NCBI GenBank assembly: GCA_004556455.1
Contig: SFGY01000008.1
Location: 31,999 to 95,998 of the forward strand
Source of the DNA: Clostridiales bacterium
GTDB lineage: Bacteria > Bacillota > Clostridia > Saccharofermentanales > DTU023
Length of the DNA stretch: 64,000 nucleotides
Direction: 5' to 3'
A model generated the notes under the pieces. That model was not told where the DNA came from and ran no database searches. It saw only the letters and a program-made list of their open reading frames with translations. Within the stretch, counting starts at the first letter, position 1; every line of letters begins with the position of its first letter. This document shows positions 41,875-50,879 of this stretch, piece after piece. Made by a program: the position numbers and the translations under genes.

Positions 41875-44118
41875 CTAGAGCCGAAACCCCTGCAAAAGCT
41901 CCGGGTAACGTTCACTCAAAGCGGCACGAACACGCTCCATGGCATCCCTGCGCAGGGGACCATCAGCTTTAAAGGCCAGATCAACAGCCTCTTCAACTTC
42001 TGCAATCAAATCAGTATCTTCATAAAGGTTTAAAAGGCGAAAGCTCGGAAGTCCATGCTGTTTCGTGCCAAAAAAATCTCCCGGCCCGCGCAGGCGCAGA
42101 TCGGCTTCAGCCAGTTCGAATCCGTCAGAGTGATGGCAAAGAGTTTTAAGACGTTCGGCCGCCAGACCATCCCGCTGATCAGAGTGCAAAATACAGAAAG
42201 ATTGGCGTTCTCCCCGGCCGACACGTCCACGCAGCTGATGCAGCTGGGCCAGACCGAAGCGCTCCGCATTCATAATCAGCATGAGAGAAGCGTTGGGGTT
42301 GTCTACCCCGACCTCAACAACCGTCGTACTGACCAGGATTTGAATGTCGCCACGCATGAAGGCGGCCATGGTCTGCTCTTTTTCATCTGCCTTGATCTGG
42401 CCATGCAGGAGGGCCACGCGACAATCTCTGAAAATATCTTTCTGCAGCCGCTTATAGCTTTCCTCGGCTGAGTCCAGCGGCATGAGTTCAGAGTCCTCAA
42501 TCAAGGGACAAACCACGTAGACCTGGGCTCCCTGGCTGATCTCACGGCGCATCAGTTCATAGACCCGGGGAAGATCCACGCTTGTCGCCGTATACGTTTT
42601 AATTTCCCTGCGTCCCAGAGGCATCTCACGCATAATACTCAGATCAAGATCACCGTAAACGATCAGCGCAAGCGTCCGCGGAATTGGCGTGGCCGACATG
42701 ACCAGACGATGAGGTTCAAAGCCCTTGTCTTCTGTTGCCTGCTGCCCAAGAAGACTGCGCTGACGAACCCCAAAACGATGTTGCTCATCCGTGACCGTCA
42801 GAGCCAGGTTCTGAAACTTCAGGTCCTCCTGAAGGAGCGCATGGGTTCCCACAAGAATTTTTAAACGGCCCTCACCGAGATCGTCGAGAAGCCTGGCCCG
42901 CTCTGTCGCCGTGGTTGCCGCTGTGAGTAGTCCCACCTCGACCTCCACCGAGCTGAAAAGACTGGACAGATTTTTGTAGTGCTGCTCCGCCAGGATGGAT
43001 GTTGGAGCCATGAGCACACTCTGCGCTCCACAGCAGGCGCAGTAGAGCATGGCGAAAGCTGCTACAAGGGTTTTCCCCGAGCCGACATCACCCTGCAGGA
43101 GACGGTTCATCGGGCGCTCCAGGCGAAGATCTCTTAAAATCTCGTTGATCGCCTGAAGCTGGGCATTCGTTAAGCTAAAGGGCAGGCTCTCTTTGAGTTT
43201 TTGAAGTTTTTCCCTGGCCAGAGCATTCGTTTCCATAGCGGGAGCTTTGCAGCGAGTCAGACGCTGGGCTCTCGCCAGCTGCATGGCAGCGCGTGTCAGA
43301 TAGAGTTCTTCAAAAGCGAGTCGTCGTCTGGCAGAGGCAATATCCTCCTGCTGTCGGGGCTGATGGATGCGATGCAGGGCAAAGTCTGCCGTACAGAGTT
43401 GATAACGGTGGCGAATTTCATCCGGCAGGGGGTCACTGACCTGCGCGGCCAGGCCAGAGTTCAGAACGCTGTCAAGGGCAGAACGCAAAAGTTTTTGCGT
43501 GAGCCCCTGCGTCAGAGGATAGAGTGCCAGAATACCCTGACCTTCAACCTGCCCTGGTGTTACATACCAGGGATTGACAATCTGGGGACGTGACCGTCCC
43601 CATTTGATTTTACCGTGAAAAATATATTCCTCACCCAGATGGAGGTTTTTCTGCATCCAGCTCTGATTAAACCAGGTGGCGTCAAGAAAGTCGACGCCAT
43701 CGCTCAGCTTGCATTTGACCCAGGAAAGGCGCCCGCGACGCATCAGCTGAGGACTTGAAGCCACCTTCGCACGAAAGGTCAGTGTTTCATTTTCCTGAAA
43801 TTCGGCAAAGCTGCTGAGCTTCGTCCAGTCATCATAAGCACGGGGATAATAAAAAAGCAGTTCGCGCTGATTATGAATGCCCAGTTTTTCAAAGAGCTGC
43901 GACCGTTTGAGCGATATTCCCGGAACTTTGCTGAGTGCAAGCTCATCGACTTCCCTGCCCGACTTGCAGCGCTGAGCTGAACTTTTGTCCTCGGTGGTTT
44001 TCTCAGTCGAAAGGGCTTTTCGACGGGAACAGGCAGGTGAAGCTGACGCCTCTGGCTGCAGAGCATTTGCCGACGAATCCTTCGCGTTTTCCTGTAAAGG
44101 TGACTTAGAGACAGGCAA
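41875..44118 (-). CDS. recG: ATP-dependent DNA helicase RecG
   Basis: A 747-residue superfamily 2 helicase for branched DNA. The start appears to be a TTG at 44118 overlapping the end of nth by 14 bases, with GGAG seven bases upstream. The first 55 residues are an unusual charged extension; then come the wedge OB domain, Walker A GDVGSGKT, the DExH-like TVTDEQHRFG, SATPIPRTL, and the C-terminal QLRGRVGRGERQSFC and the RecG-specific end. If translation begins further inside, residues from about KVPGIS onward are still intact. Confidence 0.95.
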   Translation of the reverse strand: MPVSKSPLQENAKDSSANALQPEASASPACSRRKALSTEKTTEDKSSAQRCKSGREVDELALSKVPGISLKRSQLFEKLGIHNQRELLFYYPRAYDDWTKLSSFAEFQENETLTFRAKVASSPQLMRRGRLSWVKCKLSDGVDFLDATWFNQSWMQKNLHLGEEYIFHGKIKWGRSRPQIVNPWYVTPGQVEGQGILALYPLTQGLTQKLLRSALDSVLNSGLAAQVSDPLPDEIRHRYQLCTADFALHRIHQPRQQEDIASARRRLAFEELYLTRAAMQLARAQRLTRCKAPAMETNALAREKLQKLKESLPFSLTNAQLQAINEILRDLRLERPMNRLLQGDVGSGKTLVAAFAMLYCACCGAQSVLMAPTSILAEQHYKNLSSLFSSVEVEVGLLTAATTATERARLLDDLGEGRLKILVGTHALLQEDLKFQNLALTVTDEQHRFGVRQRSLLGQQATEDKGFEPHRLVMSATPIPRTLALIVYGDLDLSIMREMPLGRREIKTYTATSVDLPRVYELMRREISQGAQVYVVCPLIEDSELMPLDSAEESYKRLQKDIFRDCRVALLHGQIKADEKEQTMAAFMRGDIQILVSTTVVEVGVDNPNASLMLIMNAERFGLAQLHQLRGRVGRGERQSFCILHSDQRDGLAAERLKTLCHHSDGFELAEADLRLRGPGDFFGTKQHGLPSFRLLNLYEDTDLIAEVEEAVDLAFKADGPLRRDAMERVRAALSERYPELLQGFRL

Positions 44119-44848
44119 GGGCTTTCTCCTCTTTGCTCAGAGCCTTTATGTCTGCTTCAACACTCCGGCCATACGTACAGATGCTTTGCAGGGGACAGAT
44201 CGCGCAGGAACGGCAACGAGCCTTACAGATTGTGCGCCCCAGAGTGACCAGCAGATGTCCCCAGGCTGCCCAGGATTCCTCAGGCAGTAATTTTTCCAGA
44301 TCCCGTTCAATTTTGAGCGGGGTAGAACCGCTGCTCAGGCCCATAAGGCGGGTAATGCGCATGCAGTGTGTGTCGACGACGATCCCGGGGAGGCCAAAAG
44401 CATCACCGCGCATGAGATTGGCGATTTTTCGTCCCACACCGGGCAGCTTGAGCAAATCCTCCATGCTCTGAGGAACTTTCCCTGCAAAGTCCTGCAACAG
44501 CATACGCGCCGCAGCCTGTATATTTTTAGCTTTATTGCGGTAAAGTCCGCAGGAACGGATACGGGTCTCAATCTCCTCCCTGCTGTGTTCGGCGTAATCA
44601 CTCAACTCTGGCCATTCATGGTACATCTTCTCCGTCACAAGATTGACGCGCGCATCCGTGCATTGAGCCGCAAGAATGGCTGAAAAAAGGAGCTGCCAGT
44701 CCTCACGGAATTCAAGTGTGCATGCCGCATCCGGAAAAGTTTCTTTCAGTACAGCTAAAAGCTGCTGCGCTCTGGCTTTTTTTTGAGCCAGGGTTTCATG
44801 CTTTTCCCTCTTGCCAGTCTTCGTGCCCGGAGTTGATTTTGTCATCAT
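44105..44848 (-). CDS. nth: Endonuclease III
   Basis: A 247-residue DNA glycosylase/AP lyase for oxidised pyrimidines. The helix-hairpin-helix is LPGVGRKIANL with the catalytic Lys, the catalytic Asp is in VVDTHCMRI, and the C-terminal cluster motif C-x6-C-x2-C-x5-C (CKARCRSCAICPLQSIC) binds [4Fe-4S]. About 25 extra basic residues at the N-terminus. Overlaps the recG start. Confidence 0.96.
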   Translation of the reverse strand: MMTKSTPGTKTGKREKHETLAQKKARAQQLLAVLKETFPDAACTLEFREDWQLLFSAILAAQCTDARVNLVTEKMYHEWPELSDYAEHSREEIETRIRSCGLYRNKAKNIQAAARMLLQDFAGKVPQSMEDLLKLPGVGRKIANLMRGDAFGLPGIVVDTHCMRITRLMGLSSGSTPLKIERDLEKLLPEESWAAWGHLLVTLGRTICKARCRSCAICPLQSICTYGRSVEADIKALSKEEKALACL

Positions 44849-44906
44849 TTCTTATCCTTTTCCTTTATCGCAGAGTAAATTTGTTCTCAGTAAAGCAGCT
44901 TCTTTC

Positions 44907-46022
44907 TCAGTAAAGCATAGGCTGGTAGGGTTCAGGATAGAGCGTCAGTTCCTTCACGCTGTTCTGCTCCTCACGGAATACCGTCAGCTTCAGTTCCTCA
45001 CCTGGCTTGATCTGAGCCAGAGCCTCCGTAAACTGTCGAAGCGTGTAGACAGCTCGATCGTTCATCCTGGTAATTACATCGCCCTTCTCTACTTTTCCGA
45101 CATAGGCCGCTCCATCCAGGCTCACTTCATTGACATAAAGCCCATACGGAAGTTTATATCTCAGGCGGCGCTGACGTGCCGCTTTATCGTCCAGAAAATA
45201 TAGGCCAAGGGCTGTACGGGGCAAGTTTTCTTTTTTCCTCAGTTGCTCCAGAGATCGTGAAAGGGTTTGGGCCGCGTAGAAGTAACCGCTGAAATCTGCA
45301 TACTTTCGGTCATTCGTCACAAAAGACATGCCCAGCAAATGGCCTTTGAGATCTAGCACAGGTCCTCCCGCATAATCCGGGGGAATTTGTGCGGAACAAC
45401 GTACAATCTGCCGGGGGAGGCCGTATTCATTGCGCTCTTCAGCCGCAATGGCCAGAACTGAACCCACGCCCAGGCCGCCTTTTTCCATACGACCCAAAGC
45501 GCTCCCGCAAACGACAATACTCTCACCTATGCTGATTTCCGCAGGAGCTTCCAGCTCGAAATGCGGCAGGTCTTTACGCGGCTGACCAAATTCCAGAAGC
45601 GCGAGATCCATACTTGCATTGAGCAGGCTCACTTTTAGCTCCACCAATTCCGACTCGTCATTCAGCCCGCCCATAAGAACAAAATCTTCACTCACCGAGC
45701 CATCAGACTGCAAAGCCCTGCGGATGCCTCCCAGGCTGGTCAACATCTCTCCCTCCGGACTGATGATAAAAGCGGTGCATTCTGAGATCAGGCGCACGGC
45801 TTTTCCCGGGCGGCGCTGCATGAGGTGTACCGAAACCAGCTTTTTGGACGTTACCTCGTATAGCTGTGTGAGATCTCCGGTGATGGGAGTCTCAGCTGAC
45901 GCTCCCGGAAACTGAGCCCTTTCAGGAGCAAGCTGCTTATCAGGAATTGTCAGCGCGGGACGACTGATCTGAGCGAGCACAAGGAAAGTTATCAGGATAG
46001 ACTGCCAGGGAAATTTGAACAT
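44907..46022 (-). CDS. Degenerate HtrA-like PDZ protein lacking His and Ser of the triad
   Basis: A 371-residue secreted or membrane-anchored protein with a hydrophobic N-terminus (residues 5-20). The ATG at 46022 has GGAGGAAG upstream. The trypsin-like domain follows the HtrA pattern, but the His motif (normally TNxHV) reads LTSLGGI and the Ser motif (GNSGGP) reads DYAGGPV; only the Asp in SMDLALLEF remains. A normal PDZ domain follows (LPYGLYVNEVSLDGAAYVGKVEKGD). It is likely a non-proteolytic binding protein. It lies downstream of the two-component genes 46319-48587, perhaps as their target or co-transcript. Confidence 0.8.
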   Translation of the reverse strand: MFKFPWQSILITFLVLAQISRPALTIPDKQLAPERAQFPGASAETPITGDLTQLYEVTSKKLVSVHLMQRRPGKAVRLISECTAFIISPEGEMLTSLGGIRRALQSDGSVSEDFVLMGGLNDESELVELKVSLLNASMDLALLEFGQPRKDLPHFELEAPAEISIGESIVVCGSALGRMEKGGLGVGSVLAIAAEERNEYGLPRQIVRCSAQIPPDYAGGPVLDLKGHLLGMSFVTNDRKYADFSGYFYAAQTLSRSLEQLRKKENLPRTALGLYFLDDKAARQRRLRYKLPYGLYVNEVSLDGAAYVGKVEKGDVITRMNDRAVYTLRQFTEALAQIKPGEELKLTVFREEQNSVKELTLYPEPYQPMLY

Positions 46023-46100
46023 TCTCTTCCTCCAAAAAGTTTCCTTGGGTTGTCGGAAGCTCCGACAGTAAAACTGTCGAAACACTTTCTTTATTCATGA

Positions 46101-46106
46101 TTATAG
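46101..46106 (-). promoter_or_regulatory. Candidate -10 before the degenerate HtrA gene
   Basis: TATAAT on the minus strand, about 80 nt before the gene. The -35 region (around ACAATA, 17 bases upstream) is poor, suggesting a regulated or weak promoter. The rest of 46107-46318 contains no gene that I can support. Confidence 0.4.
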
Positions 46107-46318
46107 AAGAAAAGCTGGTCCTTATTGTAACAAAAGTATGAACCTACGGCCTTTCCTGTACAGTGCTGAACTGTACGGCTTGATCAGGACTGTGCGTTGA
46201 AGCCCTTATCTGGCTGAATTCCGGGCTTCTCCCGTGCTGAGCCTTGCGAGCTTAGCGGACTGCACCGAGCGTGTCGGACTGTGCTTTGAGTTCATTATCA
46301 GGTTCCGCTGTGCGACCT

Positions 46319-47845
46319 CTATCGAGCTGCGCTTTCCGGACTGCTCAGGGTAAAACGAAAAGCAGCTCCGCCAAGTCGCTCGCTCCTTCCAGCTTCAATC
46401 ATCTCCCCGTGTCTTTGCAGGATCGTGCGGGCGATATAAAGGCCAAGGCCTGAGCCTTCATTCCCGCGTGCTTTATTGCCTTTATAGAAACGATCGAAAA
46501 CATAAGGCAGGTCTTTTTCAGCAAGACCCTCTCCGCTGTCTTCTATGGAGATTTCAAAGCCCTTTCCGGCCTTTAGCGTGCTGACTGAAAGAAGGATTTC
46601 TCCTCCTTCGGGGGTATAATGCAGGGCGTTCGTGAGAATATTCTGGAGTACTCGCCGTATTTGTTTTTCATCCCCAACCACAAGAATTTTTTCCTCCTTA
46701 TCCCGGACGTCCGGACATTCACAGGAAAGCTTAATTTGCCTTTCCTGTAGCTGGGGAGTGAGTGCTGCACTTTCCGACACAATCATGTCCCTCAGATTAA
46801 AAACGCTCCTCTGCAGGGCCTCGTGATTTTCTGCCAGACTCAGCTCAAAAAGAGCATCCACCAATCTCGAAAGCTTGTCACTTTCATCTTTTACAATCGA
46901 CAAATACTCCGGGAAATCCTCCGATGGCAGGGTTCCGTCGAGCATGCCAGCTACAAAACCCCGGATCGACGTCAGTGGCGAACGGAGATCATGGGAAATA
47001 CTGGCCATAAAATCCTGGCGCTCCTTTTCCGTCCGCTCCAGTTTTTCAATCAACGTATTCATCGTGCGCACCAGCAAGTTCAGATCATCCCGAACTTGCC
47101 CGCGACTTATTTCCCGATCATCCAAAAACAGCGTATTTTGACCTTTTTTCAGAGAGACACGGGCCGAGAGATCACCACGGTAAACCTCTGCAGCAACCTC
47201 AGCCAGCTGACGTATGGGTCTGGTGATTTTATGTGAGAGGAAAGAAAATAGAAATATGGCCAGCAGGAAGGCTGTTCCCAAAGCGACAAGCATGACGCGG
47301 TTGCTCAGACTGGAGGCCAGATCTCCGAAAAGAATCCTGCGGTGAACAAGCAGCTCACCAGCATAGACGCCAATTTCACTCTCCATAGGCACAGAGACCG
47401 AGAGCCAATGATCCTTCGGTGGCAAACTGTGATGATAATTATTGCGGGTTACGACAAGTTCATCGGCATTTCTCAGCTCTTCAGGCAGGATGGGCAGACC
47501 ATTTGCACCCTGTGGTAACTTTTCCCGCGAATAAAGTGGAAACGCGGAGGACATAATCAGCTCTCCCCGGCTGTTAATGAGCCAAATCATCGCATCATTG
47601 GAACGTGCGGCATACATAATGTCTCCACGGGCAGAGGCGGAGACAAGCTGTATGTGTCCGGTATCCCAGGCTCCGGCAAGACGTTCGGCAAGAACTTCCG
47701 CCGTGATACTGAGTTGCCTTTCCTGTTCATCGCGAAAACCTGCACTGAAAATGAGGGAATAGACCAATACCAGGACAAAAAAGATGAGAACGATGGCCAA
47801 AGCCAGCTGCAGGAAAGTGCGTTGAACGATGCTGAGTTTCGGCAA
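46319..47845 (-). CDS. Sensor histidine kinase
   Basis: A two-TM sensor kinase of about 508 residues. The first part has a membrane segment, an extracellular sensor of about 150 residues, a second membrane segment and a HAMP domain (SHKITRPIRQLAEVAAEVYRGD). The H-box is SISHDLRSPLTSIRG, followed by N (NILTNALHYTPEGG), G1 (EDSGEGL), F (FDRFYKG) and G2 (GSGLGLYIA) motifs. The start is uncertain: a TTG at 47845 with GAGGAGG upstream is preferred, and another TTG at 47875 overlaps the regulator gene. It pairs with the regulator upstream. Confidence 0.92.
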   Translation of the reverse strand: MPKLSIVQRTFLQLALAIVLIFFVLVLVYSLIFSAGFRDEQERQLSITAEVLAERLAGAWDTGHIQLVSASARGDIMYAARSNDAMIWLINSRGELIMSSAFPLYSREKLPQGANGLPILPEELRNADELVVTRNNYHHSLPPKDHWLSVSVPMESEIGVYAGELLVHRRILFGDLASSLSNRVMLVALGTAFLLAIFLFSFLSHKITRPIRQLAEVAAEVYRGDLSARVSLKKGQNTLFLDDREISRGQVRDDLNLLVRTMNTLIEKLERTEKERQDFMASISHDLRSPLTSIRGFVAGMLDGTLPSEDFPEYLSIVKDESDKLSRLVDALFELSLAENHEALQRSVFNLRDMIVSESAALTPQLQERQIKLSCECPDVRDKEEKILVVGDEKQIRRVLQNILTNALHYTPEGGEILLSVSTLKAGKGFEISIEDSGEGLAEKDLPYVFDRFYKGNKARGNEGSGLGLYIARTILQRHGEMIEAGRSERLGGAAFRFTLSSPESAAR

Positions 47846-47858
47846 AACCTCCACCTCC

Positions 47859-48587
47859 TCAGACCCGGAGTTCAAACATGTAGCCGACGCTCCAGACCGT
47901 TTTTATCGACCAGTCAGGATGCGGACGCTGGTCCAGCTTAGCGCGCAGGCGTTTAATATGGACATCCACCGTCCGGGACTCGCCAAAATAGTCAAAGCCC
48001 CAGACTTCATGCAACAGCTGTTCTCTGGAAAAGACACGATTGGGATGAGAAACCAGGAAGAAAAGCAGCTCCAGTTCTTTGGGCGGCAAATCCATTTCAA
48101 GTTCGTCCACCTGCACCCGATAGCGGCCGCGATCGACCGTCAGTTGAGCTATCTGCAAGACATCTTTTTCCTGTGGATGGTTCTGCGGCGGCGCAGTCGG
48201 CGCCAGATCCCCGCGGACACGCCTGAGGACAGCGTTGACACGCGCCACGAGCTCCTTGGGTTCAAAGGGTTTTGCGACATAATCATCTGCGCCAAGTTCC
48301 AGACCCAGAACTTTGTCAAAGGTATCGCCCCGGGCGGTCAGAATCAAAATCGCTACAGTCGATGTTTTGCGCAACTCACGCAGGACGTCATAGCCACTTT
48401 TCCCCGGCATCATAAGGTCCAGCAGAACGACATCCGGCTCATTTTCGGCGAAACGTGCGAGAGCTGCATCGCCGTCTTCAGCCGTGCTCACCACAAACTG
48501 CTCCTTCTCAAAGTAAAGCTGGAGCAAGCGGAGAATATGGGGATCGTCATCCACGATCAGGATCTTTTTTCCCTGGCCTTCACTCAT
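47859..48587 (-). CDS. OmpR/PhoB-family response regulator
   Basis: A 242-residue regulator with receiver (ILIVDDDPHILRLL; phospho-Asp in VVLLDLMMPGKSG; Thr/Lys switch in ILTARG and GADDYVAKPFEP) and winged-helix output domain (SREQLLHEVWGFDYFGESRTVDVHIKRLRAKL). It overlaps nrdR by eight bases and the kinase by a few. The proline-rich linker has an APTAPPQ stretch. Target genes are unknown. Confidence 0.95.
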   Translation of the reverse strand: MSEGQGKKILIVDDDPHILRLLQLYFEKEQFVVSTAEDGDAALARFAENEPDVVLLDLMMPGKSGYDVLRELRKTSTVAILILTARGDTFDKVLGLELGADDYVAKPFEPKELVARVNAVLRRVRGDLAPTAPPQNHPQEKDVLQIAQLTVDRGRYRVQVDELEMDLPPKELELLFFLVSHPNRVFSREQLLHEVWGFDYFGESRTVDVHIKRLRAKLDQRPHPDWSIKTVWSVGYMFELRV

Positions 48588-49050
48588 GTTTTTTTACTTT
48601 AACTGACTGGAGACGATGCAATTCGCTTAAAAAGCTCTCCACATTATCAAAATCACGGTACACGGAGGCAAAGCGAACATAGGCCACATCGTCAAGATTC
48701 CCCAGCGCCGCCAAAACCTGTTCGCCTATTTCCCGGGAACTTATTTCCCGTTTCAGCTGGTTCATGGCATTACGTTCCAGGGTATCCACAAGTTTCTCAA
48801 TCTGTGCTGTCGTCACAGGGCGTTTGACGCAACTTTTCATAATACTCTGGATGAGTTTTTCACGATCGAATGGCTGGCGGCTGCCATCCCGCTTGATGAC
48901 GAACAAAGGCAATTCTTCCTGTTTTTCGTACGTTGTAAAACGTTCGTGACAGGACAGACACTCGCGGCGTCTACGAATGGCCAGGTGGTCCTCCGTTGGC
49001 CGGGAATCAATGACTTTATCTTCAATGTAACCACAGTAGGGGCACTTCAT
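48580..49050 (-). CDS. nrdR: Transcriptional repressor NrdR
   Basis: A 156-residue repressor of ribonucleotide reductase genes. It has the N-terminal zinc ribbon (CPYCGYIEDKVIDSR and CLSCHERFTTYE) and an ATP-cone domain (VIKRDGSRQPFDREKLIQSI). The ATG at 49050 follows the ftsZ terminator. No reductase gene or NrdR box is evident nearby. Confidence 0.96.
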   Translation of the reverse strand: MKCPYCGYIEDKVIDSRPTEDHLAIRRRRECLSCHERFTTYEKQEELPLFVIKRDGSRQPFDREKLIQSIMKSCVKRPVTTAQIEKLVDTLERNAMNQLKREISSREIGEQVLAALGNLDDVAYVRFASVYRDFDNVESFLSELHRLQSVKVKKHE

Positions 49051-49070
49051 CTCGCCTACCTCCCCGGGAG

Positions 49071-49103
49071 AAAAAAGCCGGGCACACCTAAGCTCGCCCG
49101 GCT
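49071..49103 (-). terminator. Intrinsic terminator of ftsZ
   Basis: An 8-bp stem AGCCGGGC/GCCCGGCT (49076-49083 with 49096-49103) followed by TTTTTT on the minus strand. It ends the dcw cluster before nrdR. Confidence 0.88.
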
Positions 49104-49155
49104 CATTCAGAACATTTACGCTTCGAAGCCTGTTCAGCTCATTTCAGCATCTATG

Positions 49156-50586
49156 CTATTCATCAAAATCGTCATCGTTATCCTGCATGAACCAGGGCAA
49201 AATACGATTGCTCTTGGGCTTCTGACGTTTTTCCTGCGGATAATTTGTCTGAGGAGCCTGAGCAGCAGCATCTTCAAGGCTTTCTGTCTTGTTGGGCATC
49301 GTGCGACGGGTGCTGTCGGATACCTTTTGAATCAAATCGGCCATCGCATTATCACTCTGCTGTACTGGATTGCTGCGTCGCGGTGCAGCTGGCGCTGCCT
49401 GCTGCCAGCCATCTCGTGAACCATAGCGATCCCAGCCGACAGGACGGGCTGCGGAAAGGCCAAAACCGCCATCGCGCTTTTCACGTTCACTGTCACGGTC
49501 AGACTTCTGAAGTTCCTGACCCTTATCGAAAGACGATTTTCTCTCCGGGAACTGTGAACCATAAGCAAAGGGGTTGCTGTGCTCTCTCGACTTCGCCGCA
49601 GACTGACGTGTGCGTGCGCCCTCCTGATCAAAGCCGCTGGCAATGACGGTAATCATCAGTTCATCCTGCATGTTGTCATCAATGACCGCACCAAAGATGA
49701 TATCGGCATCAGGCGAAACAGCATCGCGCACCACGGAAGCCGCTTCATCCATTTCGCGGATCTTCATATCATGGCCGCCGGTAAAGTTGATGATGACACC
49801 GCGCGCACCATCGATCGTGGTATCAAGCAGCGGTGAGTTAATCGCCTGACGAATGGCTGTGGCAGCACGGCTCTCGCCGGAGGCCTGGCCAATACCCATG
49901 TGGCAGATACCGGCATTTGTCATGACCCGGCGAACATCGGCAAGGTCAAGGTTGATCATTCCCGGCACAGCGACCAGATCAGAGATACTGGACACACCAT
50001 AGCGAAGCACACGATCCGCCATGCTGAAAGCCTCATCCACCGAGGTATCATCACTGGCAATTTCCAGCAGCTTATCGTTGGGCACAATGACCAGCGAATC
50101 AACATACTGTTCCAGCTCGCGAATGCCTTTTTCCGCATTCTGCATGCGGCGCGCGCCTTCAAAGCGGAACGGCCTGGTCACAACACCCACGGTCAGGATG
50201 CCAAGCTTACGGGCGATCTGAGCTACGACAGGAGCAGCTCCTGTCCCCGTGCCACCACCCATTCCGGCCGTCACAAAGAGCATATCCGTTCCCTCAATGG
50301 CCTGTTCGATCTCTTCTGCAGATTCCTCTGCAGCCTTCTGACCTATTTCCGGATTTGCACCGGCCCCCAGACCACGGGTGACTTTTTCGCCAATTTGAAT
50401 ACGAATTTGGGCTTTGCTGCGTTGCAGACACTGATTGTCCGTATTCACCGCAATAAACTCAATGCCTTGAACAGCGCTGTCGATCATACGGTCAACGGCA
50501 TTGCAGCCGCCGCCGCCGACACCGATAACTTTGATCGTCGCGTAATGTTCTTCTTCCATACCGAAACCCATTTGATAATCCAGCAA
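49156..50586 (-). CDS. ftsZ: Cell division protein FtsZ
   Basis: The tubulin-like GTPase that forms the Z ring. A TTG start at 50586 with AAAGGGG nine bases upstream is chosen because it gives MLDYQMG-, close to the usual Clostridial start; ATG codons at 50571 and 50559 are alternatives. It has IKVIGVGGGGCNAV, tubulin signature MGGGTGTGAAPVVA and synergy-loop region NLDLADVRRVM. After residue about 320 there is an Arg/Asp-rich linker and the conserved C-terminal peptide region ILPWFMQD followed by an acidic end. It is 293 nt from ftsQ; ftsA is absent. Confidence 0.97.
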   Translation of the reverse strand: MLDYQMGFGMEEEHYATIKVIGVGGGGCNAVDRMIDSAVQGIEFIAVNTDNQCLQRSKAQIRIQIGEKVTRGLGAGANPEIGQKAAEESAEEIEQAIEGTDMLFVTAGMGGGTGTGAAPVVAQIARKLGILTVGVVTRPFRFEGARRMQNAEKGIRELEQYVDSLVIVPNDKLLEIASDDTSVDEAFSMADRVLRYGVSSISDLVAVPGMINLDLADVRRVMTNAGICHMGIGQASGESRAATAIRQAINSPLLDTTIDGARGVIINFTGGHDMKIREMDEAASVVRDAVSPDADIIFGAVIDDNMQDELMITVIASGFDQEGARTRQSAAKSREHSNPFAYGSQFPERKSSFDKGQELQKSDRDSEREKRDGGFGLSAARPVGWDRYGSRDGWQQAAPAAPRRSNPVQQSDNAMADLIQKVSDSTRRTMPNKTESLEDAAAQAPQTNYPQEKRQKPKSNRILPWFMQDNDDDFDE

Positions 50587-50879
50587 AAAGAACAACCCCT
50601 TTCAAGCGATAACTCTCGAAATGCGCCGCGGCATCTTGTCATTACAAGTTTACAAGCGTGCAAATATCCTTAAGTCTACTCGCCATTTAGACTCCAAGAG
50701 CTTAATAACTCACGCTTTATTCTACACGAATGCAAGCCTGCAAACAACTTAATAGATTACATTTTGATTTCATCTTGAAGTAATTTCCGGAAAAATTACA
50801 ATGTCATTACATCGTTGTGTCGACTTCCTGACAGCCCCTTACGGCTTGTCTCAATCATTTAAATATCCCTCTCATCCAT
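50587..50879 (-). other. Intergenic region ftsQ-ftsZ, likely holding the ftsZ promoter
   Basis: About 290 bases, AT-richer than the surroundings. On the minus strand TAGAAT with a weak TTGTTT 17 bases upstream (around 50700-50760) is one candidate promoter. Several short TTACAA/TTGTAA elements recur but form no clear operator. No ORF. Confidence 0.45.

Noticed and set aside
46141..46200. Inverted repeat CTGTACAG/CTGTACGG downstream of the histidine kinase
   Set aside because: No T run follows and the stem is imperfect, so neither a terminator nor an operator is supported.
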